Of a DNA stretch of 64,000 nucleotides, positions 25,213-34,863 are shown one piece after another. This stretch comes from Streptomyces adelaidensis. GTDB taxonomy: Bacteria > Actinomycetota > Actinomycetes > Streptomycetales > Streptomycetaceae. Within the stretch, counting starts at the first letter, position 1, and each line of letters starts with the position of its first letter. Position numbers and translations under genes: made by a program. The notes below the pieces were generated by a model. That model was given only the letters and a program-made list of their open reading frames with translations, did not search any database and was not told where the DNA came from. The DNA is taken from assembly GCF_016598475.1 (NCBI RefSeq), contig NZ_JAEMUX010000031.1:1-64000 (forward strand). Reading direction: 5' to 3'.

Positions 25213-26010
25213 TCAGCCCCGCACACCGCACAGATGCAGCAGAGCCGCCACCTGCCGATAGGGATCCGTCCGCCCGGCCCGCTCCTCCGCGCAGAGCAAC
25301 CCCTCCAGGTCACCCTGACCGTCGGGGACCCCCGCGTCGTCGGCCGCCAGATCCGTGAACACCCGCACCCCGTACCAGGCGTGCAAGGGCGCCCCGATGC
25401 CCGCGAGCGTGTCGGTCAACGCGCCCAGCCGGTCCGCCCGGACATCGAGGCCGAGCCGATTCCGGTACGCGGTGGTGTCGAAGGCGACCAGCGCCCCCGC
25501 CCAGTCCCCGGCCAGCCCCGGCCGCATCGCGAGCGCGTCCGCGTTCCGCACGAGCAGCGAGAGCAGCCCGCCGGGCGCCAGCATCCGGGCCAGCCCGGCC
25601 AGCAGCGCGTCGGGCTCCTCGACGTGCATCAGGACACCGTGGCAGAGGACCACGTCGAAGCTGCCCGGCAGGAAGTGGACGCCCGTGTCGCGGCCGTCGC
25701 CCTCGACGATCCGCACCCGTCCCCGGATGCCCTCGGGCTCGGCGGCGACCGCCTCCCGCGCCACGGCGATCAGCTTCGCCTCGCGCTCGATGCCGGTCAC
25801 CGCGTGCCCGGCCCGGGCGAGCCGCAGTGCCTGCGTGCCCTGCCCCATGCCGACGTCGAGCACCCGGAGCCGCTGCCCGACCGGGAAGCGTCCGGCTATC
25901 TGCTCGTCCAGCTGGCGGGCGACCAGCTCCTGTCGTACGACCTCGCGCAGCGTGCCCAGCCGGTTCAGCCAGGCCTGAGCGGCACCTCCGGAGAAAGTGG
26001 TCGTGCTCAG
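25213..26010 (-). CDS. Class I SAM-dependent methyltransferase with apparent CTG start
   Basis: This protein is 265 residues if it starts at 26010. The methyltransferase core is clear: motif I VLDVGMGQGTQALRLARAGH, GIERE as the acidic end of beta-2, VEGDGRD, and FDVVLCHGVLMHVEEPDALL. The substrate is unknown. The natural N-terminus appears to be (M)STTTFSGGAAQAWLNRLG, whose first codon is CTG overlapping the TGA of the upstream DUF3043 gene; GGAGAG lies 9 nt upstream. No ATG/GTG/TTG exists nearby in frame. The longer frame to 26196 lies inside the DUF3043 gene. Tight coupling with DUF3043 is evident. Confidence 0.82.
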   Translation of the reverse strand: MSTTTFSGGAAQAWLNRLGTLREVVRQELVARQLDEQIAGRFPVGQRLRVLDVGMGQGTQALRLARAGHAVTGIEREAKLIAVAREAVAAEPEGIRGRVRIVEGDGRDTGVHFLPGSFDVVLCHGVLMHVEEPDALLAGLARMLAPGGLLSLLVRNADALAMRPGLAGDWAGALVAFDTTAYRNRLGLDVRADRLGALTDTLAGIGAPLHAWYGVRVFTDLAADDAGVPDGQGDLEGLLCAEERAGRTDPYRQVAALLHLCGVRG

Positions 26011-26606
26011 GGCCGCTCTCCGCGCTTGACCTGCGGCTTCGGCAGCCGGAGGCGACGCATCTGGAGCGTGCGCATCAGGGCGTAGGCCACGACGCCCTTC
26101 TTGTTCGCGTCGGGGAAGCGCGCGTTCAGCTGCTTCTTCAGACGGATGCCGAGGCTGATCGAGTCGACCACGATCAGGATGATCACGAAGAGCCACAGCA
26201 GCAGCGCGATGTTCTGCAGCGAGGCCACCCGCACCATGCTCAGTACGAGGATGATCACGGCCAGCGGCAGGAAGAACTCCGCGATGTGGAATCGCGAGTC
26301 CACGAAGTCGCGGGCGAACTTACGCACCGGGCCCTTGTCCCTCGCGGGCAGATAGCGCTCGTCACCGGTGGCCAGCGCCTGGCGCTGCTTCTCCATCACG
26401 GTGCGACGCTCTTCGCGGGAGCGTTTGGCGGCCTCCTTGCGCGTCGTGGGCGTATTGGCCACGCTACGGCGCTGGGACTGGGCCTCACTCCGCTTGGGAG
26501 TGGGCCGCCCCTTGCGGGCCTGCGGGTCACGGGTCGACTTGGAGTCGGTCACCGGCGCCTGATCGGCGGCCGATGCCTTCTCGTTCTTGGCGCGGCTACG
26601 AAACAC
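26007..26606 (-). CDS. DUF3043 membrane protein
   Basis: This is a 199-residue actinobacterial protein with a basic Arg/Lys-rich N-terminal half (about residues 1-95, including TPKRSEAQSQRRS and TRKEAAKRSREERR) and two hydrophobic helices, FFLPLAVIILVLSMV and IALLLWLFVIILIVVDSISLGI. The region between them and the end LNARFPDANKKGVVAYALMRTLQMRRLRLPKP are typical of DUF3043. Function is unknown. I chose the GTG at 26606 because homologues begin near FRSR; the SD is weak. Upstream ATGs (26636, 26828) extend into the promoter region shared with pspA, which is divergent. Confidence 0.88.
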   Translation of the reverse strand: MFRSRAKNEKASAADQAPVTDSKSTRDPQARKGRPTPKRSEAQSQRRSVANTPTTRKEAAKRSREERRTVMEKQRQALATGDERYLPARDKGPVRKFARDFVDSRFHIAEFFLPLAVIILVLSMVRVASLQNIALLLWLFVIILIVVDSISLGIRLKKQLNARFPDANKKGVVAYALMRTLQMRRLRLPKPQVKRGERP

Positions 26607-26982
26607 AAAACCCAAGGGTACGGGGTGCCGGGGCATGGACCCCAGCCGAGTGGGGAACGATCCGGCAACACCCGACGTCTGTGCTGGAGACAGAGCGGGG
26701 ACGGAAGTGGCCTGAACACTCGGGAACACTTTGAGAAGTCGGAGAAGAAGGGGGACGGCGGTGACGGTTCGCCCGTAGTGGGGCTGAGGTATTCCGGGGA
26801 TCGGCCCGTACGTAACCCCGGGAGCCATCTACTCCCTGCGCCGGAGCGATGCCGTACACAGTCGTCCTTGGGGATGAGCGCATCGGTCCCCGAACAGTGC
26901 GGTAATAGATGCAGGGCCCGTACTGTGGGTTCTGTCGCAGACCTGTGAGCTGGAGTCCGTCAGAAGGGGGCGCGCGAAGCCC

Positions 26983-27786
26983 ATGAGCGGTGTCATGAAG
27001 CGTATGGGGATGATCTTCCGCGCGAAGGCGAACAAGGCCCTTGACCGGGCCGAGGACCCGCGCGAGACCCTCGATTACTCGTACCAGAAGCAGCTGGAGC
27101 TGCTCCAGAAGGTGCGCCGTGGTGTGGCCGACGTGGCCACGTCCCGTAAGCGCCTGGAGCTCCAGCTCAACCAGCTCCAGTCGCAGTCCTCGAAGCTGGA
27201 GGACCAGGGCCGCAAGGCGCTCGCGCTCGGCCGCGAGGACCTGGCCCGCGAGGCCCTCTCGCGCCGGGCCGCCCTCCAGCAGCAGGTGACGGACCTGGAG
27301 ACGCAGCACTCCACCCTCCAGGGCGAGGAGGAGAAGCTCACCCTCGCCTCCCAGCGCCTTCAGGCCAAGGTCGACGCCTTCCGCACGAAGAAGGAGACGA
27401 TCAAGGCGACGTACACCGCCGCCCAGGCCCAGACCCGGATCGGCGAGGCCTTCTCCGGCATCTCCGAGGAGATGGGCGACGTCGGCCTCGCGATCCAGCG
27501 CGCCGAGGACAAGACCGCGCAGCTCCAGGCCCGCGCCGGCGCCATCGACGAGCTCCTCGCCTCCGGCGCTCTCGACGACTCCTCCGGCCTGCACAAGGAC
27601 GACATCCAGACCGAGCTGGACCGCCTCTCCGGCGGTACGGACGTCGAGCTGGAGCTCCAGCGCATGAAGGCCGAGCTGGCGGGAGGTCCGTCCGCGCAGA
27701 AGCAGGCCATCGAGGGCGGCGCCGGCCAGTCGGCCCCCCAGCAGCAGTCCCAGCAGCAGGACACCCCCCGCTTCGACAAGCAGTAG
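26983..27786 (+). CDS. pspA: PspA/IM30 family membrane-stress protein
   Basis: This is a 267-residue coiled-coil protein that assembles on the inner face of the membrane and helps preserve it under stress. The start MSGVMKRMGMIFRAKANKAL is the amphipathic helix followed by the PspA core RAEDPRETLDYSYQKQLELL. Long heptad-rich helices run from about residue 25 to 215. A Gln-rich tail (QQQSQQQ) follows. ATG 26983 with a GAAGGGGG site. The PspAA gene follows 20 bp later and the two-component pair behind it may respond to envelope stress; no LiaF/PspBC partner is present. Confidence 0.94.
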   Translation: MSGVMKRMGMIFRAKANKALDRAEDPRETLDYSYQKQLELLQKVRRGVADVATSRKRLELQLNQLQSQSSKLEDQGRKALALGREDLAREALSRRAALQQQVTDLETQHSTLQGEEEKLTLASQRLQAKVDAFRTKKETIKATYTAAQAQTRIGEAFSGISEEMGDVGLAIQRAEDKTAQLQARAGAIDELLASGALDDSSGLHKDDIQTELDRLSGGTDVELELQRMKAELAGGPSAQKQAIEGGAGQSAPQQQSQQQDTPRFDKQ

Positions 27787-27806
27787 CCACGCCTGAGGAG
27801 GGCGAC

Positions 27807-28085
27807 ATGATCGTACGGATCATGGGGGAGGGGCAGGTGGAGCTGGCCGACAGCCACTTCACCGAGTTGAACAAGCTGGACGACGTACTCCTGGCGGAGA
27901 TGGAGGTCGGCGACGGCCCGGGCTTCCGCCACACCCTCCACGCCCTCCTGGACAAGGTCCGGGAACTGGGCACGCCCCTCCCGGACGACTCCCTGCAACC
28001 CTCCGAACTGATCCTCCCGGCGCCGGACGCGACGCTGGAGGAGGTCAGGGAAATGCTGAACGACGACGGCCTGATCCCGGGCTGA
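27807..28085 (+). CDS. pspAA: PspA-associated protein PspAA
   Basis: This is a 92-residue soluble protein. It opens MIVRIMGEGQVELADSHFTELNKLDD, the hallmark of PspAA, which is almost always encoded directly after pspA in Actinobacteria. It is thought to modulate PspA. A GAGGAGGG ribosome-binding site precedes ATG 27807. It lies 20 bp after pspA, in the same operon. Confidence 0.92.
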   Translation: MIVRIMGEGQVELADSHFTELNKLDDVLLAEMEVGDGPGFRHTLHALLDKVRELGTPLPDDSLQPSELILPAPDATLEEVREMLNDDGLIPG

Positions 28086-28119
28086 AGGCCGGCGCAGGCC
28101 GGTGCGGGCATCGGCCCGA

Positions 28120-28185
28120 AGTGCCCTGCAGGGCGCGGGGCTGTATCCATGTGCGGCTGAGCCGCGTGGGCGCGACCAGCCACGG
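28120..28185. repeat. Degenerate intergenic repeat copy
   Basis: The segment from GTGCCCTGCAGGGCGCGGGG to GCGCGACCAGCCACGG matches both ends of the palindromic repeat with an unrelated hairpin (GCGGCTGAGCCGC) in the middle. It lies in the 190-bp gap between pspAA and the sensor kinase gene. It is a poor match, less certain than the other copies. Confidence 0.45.
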
Positions 28186-28275
28186 ACGACCCGCGGCCGA
28201 ACGAATACCGACCCTCGCCCCCGGTACCGCTACCACCGTTCCCCCACCTGCGAGAACCCCGTACGGTTGGCAACC

Positions 28276-29532
28276 GTGAGCACCTTCCAGCGCGCGAGGG
28301 CATGGCTGACGGCGCACCCCATGGCGCTGGACGCGGCCCTCGCCCTCGGCGTCCTCGTCACGATGATGGCGGGCTCGTTCATCGACCCGCACGCCGAGCA
28401 CGGCGGCAAATGGGGCGCCCGCACCCCCGACGCGCTCAGCATCGCGCTCATGGTGGCCGCCGCCGCCCTCCTGGTGGCCCGCCGCCGGGCCCCCATGCCC
28501 GTACTGGCGGCGACCTCCGCCCTCACCATCGCCGAGCTGGTGACCGGCGACCCCCGCGCCCCCGTCGCGATGTCCGCCGTCGTCGCCCTCTACACCGTCG
28601 CCTCCACCACCGACCGCCCCACCACCTGGCGCGTCGGCCTGCTCACGATGACGGTCCTGACCGGCACGGCCATGCTCGCCGGCCCCCTCGCCTGGTACGA
28701 CCAGGAGAACCTCGGCATCTTCGCCTGGACCGGCATGGCCGCCACGGCGGGGGACGCCGTACGCAGCCGCCGCGCCTTCGTGCACGCCATCCGGGAACGC
28801 GCCGAACGGGCGGAACGCACCCGCGAGGAGGAGGCCCGCCGCCGGGTCGCCGAGGAACGCCTGCGGATCGCCCGCGACCTGCACGACGTCGTCGCCCACC
28901 ACATCGCCCTCGTCAACGTCCAGGCCGGAGTCGCCGCCCACGTCATGGACAAACGGCCCGACCAGGCCAAGGAAGCCCTCGCCCACGTCCGCGAGGCCAG
29001 CCGCTCCGCACTCAACGAACTCCGCGCCACGGTCGGCCTGCTCCGCCAGTCCGGCGACCCCGAGGCCCCCACCGAACCCGCCCCCGGCCTGGAACGGCTC
29101 GACGAACTCGTCGGCACCTTCCACAGCGCGGGCCTCGCCGTCGAGGTGGCCCGCACCGACGAGGGCACCCCCCTCCCGGCGGCCGTCGACCTCGCCGCGT
29201 ACCGCGTCATCCAGGAAGCCCTCACCAATGTGCGCAAGCACGCGGGCCAGGAGGCGAAGGCCGAGGTCAGCGTCGTACGCGTCGGCCCGAACATGGAGAT
29301 CACGGTCCTCGACAACGGCACCGGCCTCGACACGAGCACCGGTCAGGACGACGCCGCCGAGGGCGCCGGCGGTGGCCACGGCCTGCTCGGCATGCGCGAA
29401 CGCGTCGCCGCCCTCGGCGGCGCCCTCACCACCGGCCCCCGCTACGGCGGCGGCTTCCGGGTCCATGCGATCCTGCCGCTCAAGACCTCAGCGACCGCCG
29501 TGGAAGAAGCGGAAGCAGCCGTACGACCGTGA
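28276..29532 (+). CDS. NarL-type sensor histidine kinase
   Basis: This is a 418-residue membrane sensor kinase of the HisKA_3 type. The N-terminal half has about four to five helices (for example AALALGVLVTMMAGSF, LSIALMVAAAALLVARR). The H-box is RIARDLHDVVAHHIALVNVQ, with the phosphoacceptor His. The ATPase domain holds VIQEALTNVRKHAG, DNGTGLD and GHGLLGMRERVAALGG. The short extracytoplasmic loops suggest intramembrane sensing. The start is GTG at 28276, without a clear SD. It pairs with the LuxR-type regulator 22 bp downstream. Confidence 0.93.
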   Translation: MSTFQRARAWLTAHPMALDAALALGVLVTMMAGSFIDPHAEHGGKWGARTPDALSIALMVAAAALLVARRRAPMPVLAATSALTIAELVTGDPRAPVAMSAVVALYTVASTTDRPTTWRVGLLTMTVLTGTAMLAGPLAWYDQENLGIFAWTGMAATAGDAVRSRRAFVHAIRERAERAERTREEEARRRVAEERLRIARDLHDVVAHHIALVNVQAGVAAHVMDKRPDQAKEALAHVREASRSALNELRATVGLLRQSGDPEAPTEPAPGLERLDELVGTFHSAGLAVEVARTDEGTPLPAAVDLAAYRVIQEALTNVRKHAGQEAKAEVSVVRVGPNMEITVLDNGTGLDTSTGQDDAAEGAGGGHGLLGMRERVAALGGALTTGPRYGGGFRVHAILPLKTSATAVEEAEAAVRP

Positions 29533-29554
29533 CCAGCGCCCCGGGGGACCCCGT

Positions 29555-30244
29555 ATGACCATCCGTGTCCTGCTCGCCGACGACCAGGCCCTGCTGCGCA
29601 GCGCCTTCCGGGTGCTCGTCGACTCGGAGCCGGACATGGAGGTCGTGGGGGAGGCCGCGGACGGGGCGCAGGCGGTGCGGCTCGCGAAGGAGGAGCGCGC
29701 CGACGTGGTGCTGATGGACATCCGGATGCCCGGCACCGACGGACTCGCCGCCACCCGCATGATCAGCGCCGATCCGGCCCTCGCCCATGTCCGGGTCGTC
29801 ATCCTCACCACCTTCGAGGTCGACGACTACGTCGTGCGGTCGCTGCGCGCGGGCGCCTCCGGCTTCCTCGGCAAGGGCTCCGAGCCGGACGAACTGCTCA
29901 ACGCGATCCGGGTCGCCGCCGGCGGCGAGGCGCTGCTGTCACCCACCGCGACCAAGGGCCTGATCGCCCGTTTCCTCGCCCAGCCGGACGACTCGGCCGA
30001 CGGCGAGGGCGGTGCCGCCGCCCGCTCCCAGCGGCTCGGCACGCTGACGACCCGGGAGCGCGAGGTCCTCGTCCAGGTCGCGGCCGGGCACTCCAACGAC
30101 GAGATCGCCGAGCGTCTCGCGGTCAGCCCGCTGACGGTGAAGACACACGTCAACCGGGCCATGGCCAAGCTCGGCGCGCGCGACCGCGCCCAACTGGTGG
30201 TCTTCGCGTACGAGTCGGGACTGGTACGCCCAAGGGTGGACTGA
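29555..30244 (+). CDS. NarL/LuxR-family response regulator
   Basis: This is a 229-residue regulator. The receiver domain (about residues 1-120) contains DDQALLRSAFR and the phosphorylation site in VVLMDIRMPGTDG. The C-terminal LuxR HTH (about 160-225) contains LTTREREVLVQVAAGHSNDEIA and VKTHVNRAMAKLGARDRAQLV. ATG 29555 with GGGGGA upstream. It is the partner of the preceding kinase. Target genes are unknown; the PspA operon upstream and the efflux gene downstream are natural candidates. Confidence 0.94.
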   Translation: MTIRVLLADDQALLRSAFRVLVDSEPDMEVVGEAADGAQAVRLAKEERADVVLMDIRMPGTDGLAATRMISADPALAHVRVVILTTFEVDDYVVRSLRAGASGFLGKGSEPDELLNAIRVAAGGEALLSPTATKGLIARFLAQPDDSADGEGGAAARSQRLGTLTTREREVLVQVAAGHSNDEIAERLAVSPLTVKTHVNRAMAKLGARDRAQLVVFAYESGLVRPRVD

Positions 30245-30438
30245 AAGCCGCCCCGCTCTACTGCGACCGGAGTATGCGCCGGATAAGGAAATGGACCTGG
30301 GGAGCGAGGGATCGGGGCCCTCCCATGGCCCAGGGTGTGGAGTGAGCGCGCACAACTGCGTCACAGAGACGACACAGGTGCGCTCGGCACGCTCGTCCTC
30401 CGCTCACGCCACACGCCACAGAAGAGAGACCCTGACCC

Positions 30439-33400
30439 ATGTCCTGGCTGTCTCGGTTCAGCGTCTCTGATCGGCTTGGTTTCCTGGGTCGTCCTGGGTG
30501 ATCCGGGGCGACGTCGGGTGGTCGGCTCGCGGTGGTGCCAGGCGGGGGTTGGAGTCCCGTCGGGTGCGAGCCGGTTTCCGGCCGCGAGGCGCGGGGCCGG
30601 TGCCGATCGCGTTCGGCTCCTGCTGCTGTTCACGTCGCTGGCGGCGACGTGTCTGGCGCGGTGGAGGCCGCCCTGCCGGACGCTTTCCGTTCCGGTGTGG
30701 ACCCGGATGGGGATGGGATCCCGCGTCGCTTCCCGGGCGCGGGGTGTTGTGTTGCGGGAGCGGTGTTTCCGGTCCCTGAAAGCGCCGCCGGTATGGAGAC
30801 TTGGCGACCTGCTAACCAACCTGACGCCGACCGCCTCGCCCGCCACCCCGGCCCTGGACGCACCACTCGAATCGGTCGCGCCCTGAACATCCGTGCGATC
30901 ATCCGAGGCCAGGTCACCGTCGCCGGCGTCCGGGACGTCCAGGTCGCCGTCACCCCCGACGACGCGAAGCTGGCGAAGGCGGGCCTGACCACGATGGCGC
31001 TCTCGCAGGCCCTCCAGGTCGGCGGCGTCACCGTCCCCGCGGGCTCCTTCGACGAGGACGGCGCCAACCGCACGGTCCAGGTAGGCGGGGGCTTCACTTC
31101 GCTGGAGCAGATCGAGGACCTGATGGTGCGGGGCGAGGGCGCCAAGAAGCCCGTACGCCTCGCCGACGTCGCCACCGTCAAGGAGGAGCAGGCCAAGGCC
31201 GACTCCATCACCCGGACGAACGGCGAGCCCAGCCTCGCGATCACGGTCACCATGGACCGGGGCGGCAGCGCGGTCGCCATCTCCGAGGCCGTCGAGGACA
31301 AGCTGCCGGACCTGCGCCGCGACCTGGGCTCCGACGCCACCGTCACCGTGGTCAGCGACCAGGGCCCGGCGGTCTCCAAGTCCATCGACGGCCTGACCAC
31401 CGAGGGCGCGCTGGGCCTCCTCTTCGCGGTCCTGGTCATCCTGGTCTTCCTGGCGTCGATCCGCTCCACGCTGGTGACGGCGGTGTCGATCCCGCTGTCG
31501 GTGGTGCTGGCCCTGATCGTCCTGTGGACCCGCGACCTCTCCCTCAACATGCTGACGCTCGGCGCGCTGACCATCGCCATCGGCCGTGTCGTGGACGACT
31601 CGATCGTCGTCCTGGAGAACATCAAGCGCCACCTCGGCTACGGCGAGGAGCGCCAGGAGGCCATCCTCAAGGCGGTCCGCGAGGTGGCCGGCGCGGTCAC
31701 CTCCTCCACCCTGACGACGGTCGCGGTCTTCCTCCCGATCGGCCTGACCGGCGGCATGGTGGGCGAGCTGTTCGGCAGCTTCTCCCTGACCGTGACGGCG
31801 GCCCTGCTGGCCTCCCTGCTGGTCTCGCTGACCGTGGTCCCCGTCCTGTCGTACTGGTTCCTGCGCGCCCCGAAGGGCACGCCCGAGGACGCCGACGAGG
31901 CGCGCCGCAAGGCGGAGGAGAAGGAGGCGAAGAGCCGCCTCCAGCGCTTCTACGTCCCCGTCCTGCGCTTCGCCACGCGTCGCCGGCTGACCAGCGTGGC
32001 CATCGCGGCCGTCGTCCTGATCGGCACGTTCGGCATGGCCCCGCTGCTGAAGACGAACTTCTTCGACGCGGGCGAGCAGGAAGTCCTCAGTCTCAAGCAG
32101 GAGTTGAAGCCCGGCACCAGCCTGGCGGCGACGGACGAGCAGACGAAGAAGGTCGAGAAACTGCTCGCCGGCACCGAGGGCGTCAAGGACTACCAGGTCA
32201 CCATCGGCTCCTCCGGCTTCCTGGCCGCGTTCGGCGGTGGCACGGACTCCAACCAGGCGTCGTACTCCGTCATGCTGGGCGACTCGGCCTCGGCGTCGGA
32301 CGTCCAGGACCGCGTCGAGAAGGGCCTGGCCGGACTCTCCGGCGTCGGTACGACGACCGTCGTGGCCGGTGACGGCTTCGGCAGCCAGGACCTGAGCGTG
32401 GTCGTGACGGCCGCGGACGCCGAGGTGCTGCGCAAGGCGGCCGAGCAGGTCCGCGACGCGGTCTCGACCCTGGACGACGTCACGGACGTCACGAGCGACC
32501 TCGCCCAGAGCGTGCCCCGCATCTCGGTCAAGTCCACCGACAAGGCGGCCGCGGCCGGCTTCGACGATCAGACCCTCGGCGCTGCCGTCGCCCAGGCCGT
32601 ACGCGGTACGACCAGCGGCCGGGCCGTCCTGGACGACACCGAGCGGAACGTCGTCATCAAGTCGGCGAAGCCCGCCGAGACCCTTCAGGAGCTGCGGGAC
32701 CTGCGGCTGGGCGCGGTGCGGCTGAGCGACATCGCGGATGTCGAGCTGGTGGACGGCCCCGTCTCCATGACCCGTATCGACGGCCGGCGGGCCGCGACGA
32801 TCACGGCGAAGCCGACGGGCGACAACACCGGCGCGGTCAGCTCGGACCTCACGGCCAAGCTGAACGCCCTCGACCTCCCCGAGGGCGCCACCGCCGACAT
32901 CGGCGGCGTCTCCCAGGACCAGGACGAGGCCTTCGCCTCCCTCGGCCTCGCGATGCTCGCGGCGATCGCGATCGTCTTCATGCTGCTGGTGGCGACCTTC
33001 CGGTCCCTGATCCAGCCACTGATCCTGTTGGTCTCCATCCCGTTCGCCGCCACCGGCGCGATCGGTCTGCTCATCATCACCGGCACCCCGATGGGTGTCC
33101 CCGCGATGATCGGCATGCTGATGCTCATCGGCATCGTGGTGACCAACGCGATCGTGCTCATCGACCTCGTCAACCAGTACCGGAGTCAGGGCTACGGCGT
33201 TGTCGAGGCGGTCATCGAAGGCGGCCGCCACCGGCTCCGCCCCATCCTGATGACAGCCCTCGCGACCATCTTCGCGCTCCTCCCCATGGCCCTCGGCGTC
33301 ACCGGCGAAGGCGGCTTCATCGCCCAACCCCTGGCCGTGGTCGTCATCGGCGGCCTCATCACCTCCACCCTCCTCACCCTCCTCCTGGGCGCGACCCTCT

Positions 33401-33504
33401 ACACGATGATCGAGCTCCGGAAGGAACGACGGGCGAAGCGGAAGGCCCTGAAGGGCGCCGACACGCCGTCTCCGTCACCGGAGCCGGAGCCCGCGGGGGT
33501 CTAG
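30439..33504 (+). pseudogene. RND-type (HAE1/SwrC-like) efflux transporter with replaced 5' end
   Basis: The start MSWLSRFS at 30439 is the normal N-terminus of actinobacterial RND exporters, but after about 10 codons the sequence becomes foreign and hits TGA at 30499-30501. Homology resumes near 30902 at VTVAGVRDVQVAVTPDDAKLAKAGL. From there to 33504 the protein is intact: porter regions, helix VILVFLASIRSTL, the proton-relay pair in GRVVDDSIVVLENI, and a full second half. So transmembrane helix 1 and most of the first porter domain (about 150-170 residues) are missing. The reopened frame from 30532 to the end has no stop, so a shortened protein could be made, but it should not function as a pump. 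Confidence 0.8.
30466..30901. other. Foreign-looking block replacing the N-terminal coding part of the RND gene
   Basis: About 435 bp separate the remnant start codons from the resumed RND homology. In all frames I see no recognisable protein domain, terminal inverted repeats or transposase motif. Word use differs from the flanks (runs such as GGTGTTGTGTTGCGGGAGCG and GATGGGGATGGGATCC). It may be the remnant of a mobile element, or a piece of another gene introduced by illegitimate recombination. Confidence 0.55.
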
Positions 33505-33538
33505 CCGGGGGAGATTCGCCCCCCCCCGAAATGAAAAA

Positions 33539-33567
33539 GGGGTGCCCCTCACACAGAGGGGCACCCC
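33539..33567. terminator. Bidirectional terminator between RND gene and nadA
   Basis: GGGGTGCCCCTC-ACACA-GAGGGGCACCCC is a perfect 12-bp stem with a 5-nt loop, preceded by AAAAA on the plus strand, which gives a U-run when read from nadA. It lies between two convergent genes and can serve both. Confidence 0.9.
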
Positions 33568-33576
33568 GAATTCGCG

Positions 33577-34761
33577 TTACGGCAGAGCCAACATCCGCTC
33601 CAGCGCCAGCTTCGCGAACGCCTCCGTCTCCTTGTCGACCTCGATGCGGTTGACGAGATTGCCCTCGGCGAGGGACTCCAGAGCCCACACCAGGTGAGGA
33701 AGGTCGATGCGATTCATGGTGGAGCAGAAGCAGACCGTACGGTCGAGGAACACGATCTCCTTGCCCTCGGGCGCGAAACGGTTCGCCAGCCGCCGCACCA
33801 GGTTCAGCTCGGTCCCGATGGCCCACTTGGACCCGGCGGGAGCGGCTTCGAGCGCCTTGATGATGTATTCGGTCGACCCGACATAATCCGCCGCCGCCAC
33901 GACCTCGTGCCGGCACTCGGGATGGACGAGGACGTTCACCCCCGGAATCCGCTCCCGGACGTCGTTCACGGACTGCAGACTGAACCGCCCGTGCACGGAG
34001 CAGTGCCCCCGCCACAGAATCATCTCGGCGTTCCGCAACTGCTCGACCGTGAGCCCCCCACCCGGCTTGTGCGGGTTGTAGAGGACACAGTCGTCGAGCG
34101 ACAGCCCCATGTCCCGCACGGCGGTGTTGCGCCCCAGGTGCTGGTCCGGCAGGAACAGCACCTTCTCACCCTGCTCGAAGGCCCAGTCCAGCGCCCGTTT
34201 CGCGTTCGACGAGGTGCAGATCGTGCCGCCGTGCTTGCCGGTGAAGGCCTTGATGTCGGCGGAGGAGTTCATGTACGAGACGGGCACGACCTGCTCGGCT
34301 ATGCCCGCCTCGGTCAGTACGTCCCAGCACTCGGCGACCTGCTCGGCGGTGGCCATGTCGGCCATGGAGCACCCGGCGGCGAGGTCGGGCAGCACGACCT
34401 TCTGGTCGTCGCCGGTCAGGATGTCCGCCGACTCGGCCATGAAGTGCACACCGCAGAACACGATGTACTCGGCCTCGGGCCGCGCCGCCGCGTCCCGGGC
34501 CAGCTTGAAGGAGTCGCCCGTGACGTCCGCGAACTGGATGACCTCGTCGCGCTGGTAGTGGTGGCCGAGCACGAAGACCTTGTCCCCGAGCTTCTCCTTG
34601 GCCGCGCGGGCGCGCTCCACCAGGTCGGGGTCGGACGGGGAGGGGAGGTCGCCGGGGCAGTCGACACCGCGCTCGCTCCTCGGGTCGGCCTCCCGGCCGA
34701 GCAGCAGCAGGGCGAGGGGCGACGGCTGTACGTCGAGCTCCTGGGTCTGGGCGGTGGTCAC
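33577..34761 (-). CDS. nadA: Quinolinate synthase A
   Basis: This is a 394-residue [4Fe-4S] enzyme that condenses iminoaspartate with dihydroxyacetone phosphate to quinolinate in NAD synthesis. Family segments include VFVLGHHYQRDEVIQFADVTGDS, IVFCGVHFMAES, and VLPDLAAGCSMADM. Cluster-ligand cysteines appear in FCGVHF, VHPECRHE and TVCFCSTMN. The GTG at 34761 has AAAGGGT upstream; homologues start near TTAQTQEL. nadB and nadC are not adjacent in the window. A large palindrome lies about 100-145 bp upstream of the start. Confidence 0.95.
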   Translation of the reverse strand: MTTAQTQELDVQPSPLALLLLGREADPRSERGVDCPGDLPSPSDPDLVERARAAKEKLGDKVFVLGHHYQRDEVIQFADVTGDSFKLARDAAARPEAEYIVFCGVHFMAESADILTGDDQKVVLPDLAAGCSMADMATAEQVAECWDVLTEAGIAEQVVPVSYMNSSADIKAFTGKHGGTICTSSNAKRALDWAFEQGEKVLFLPDQHLGRNTAVRDMGLSLDDCVLYNPHKPGGGLTVEQLRNAEMILWRGHCSVHGRFSLQSVNDVRERIPGVNVLVHPECRHEVVAAADYVGSTEYIIKALEAAPAGSKWAIGTELNLVRRLANRFAPEGKEIVFLDRTVCFCSTMNRIDLPHLVWALESLAEGNLVNRIEVDKETEAFAKLALERMLALP

Positions 34762-34863
34762 GACACGCACCCTTTCTGTTCTGCGGCTCGCCGGCCCAGA
34801 GATGGGCCGGCGGGACATTCGGGCTAGCCTTTTCGTCGAAATGACGCTATCTATCATAACCGC

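Noticed and set aside
30361..33327. 988-residue minus-strand ORF across the efflux pseudogene
   Set aside because: Antisense frame of the RND gene; it passes through the foreign block by chance and has no domain.
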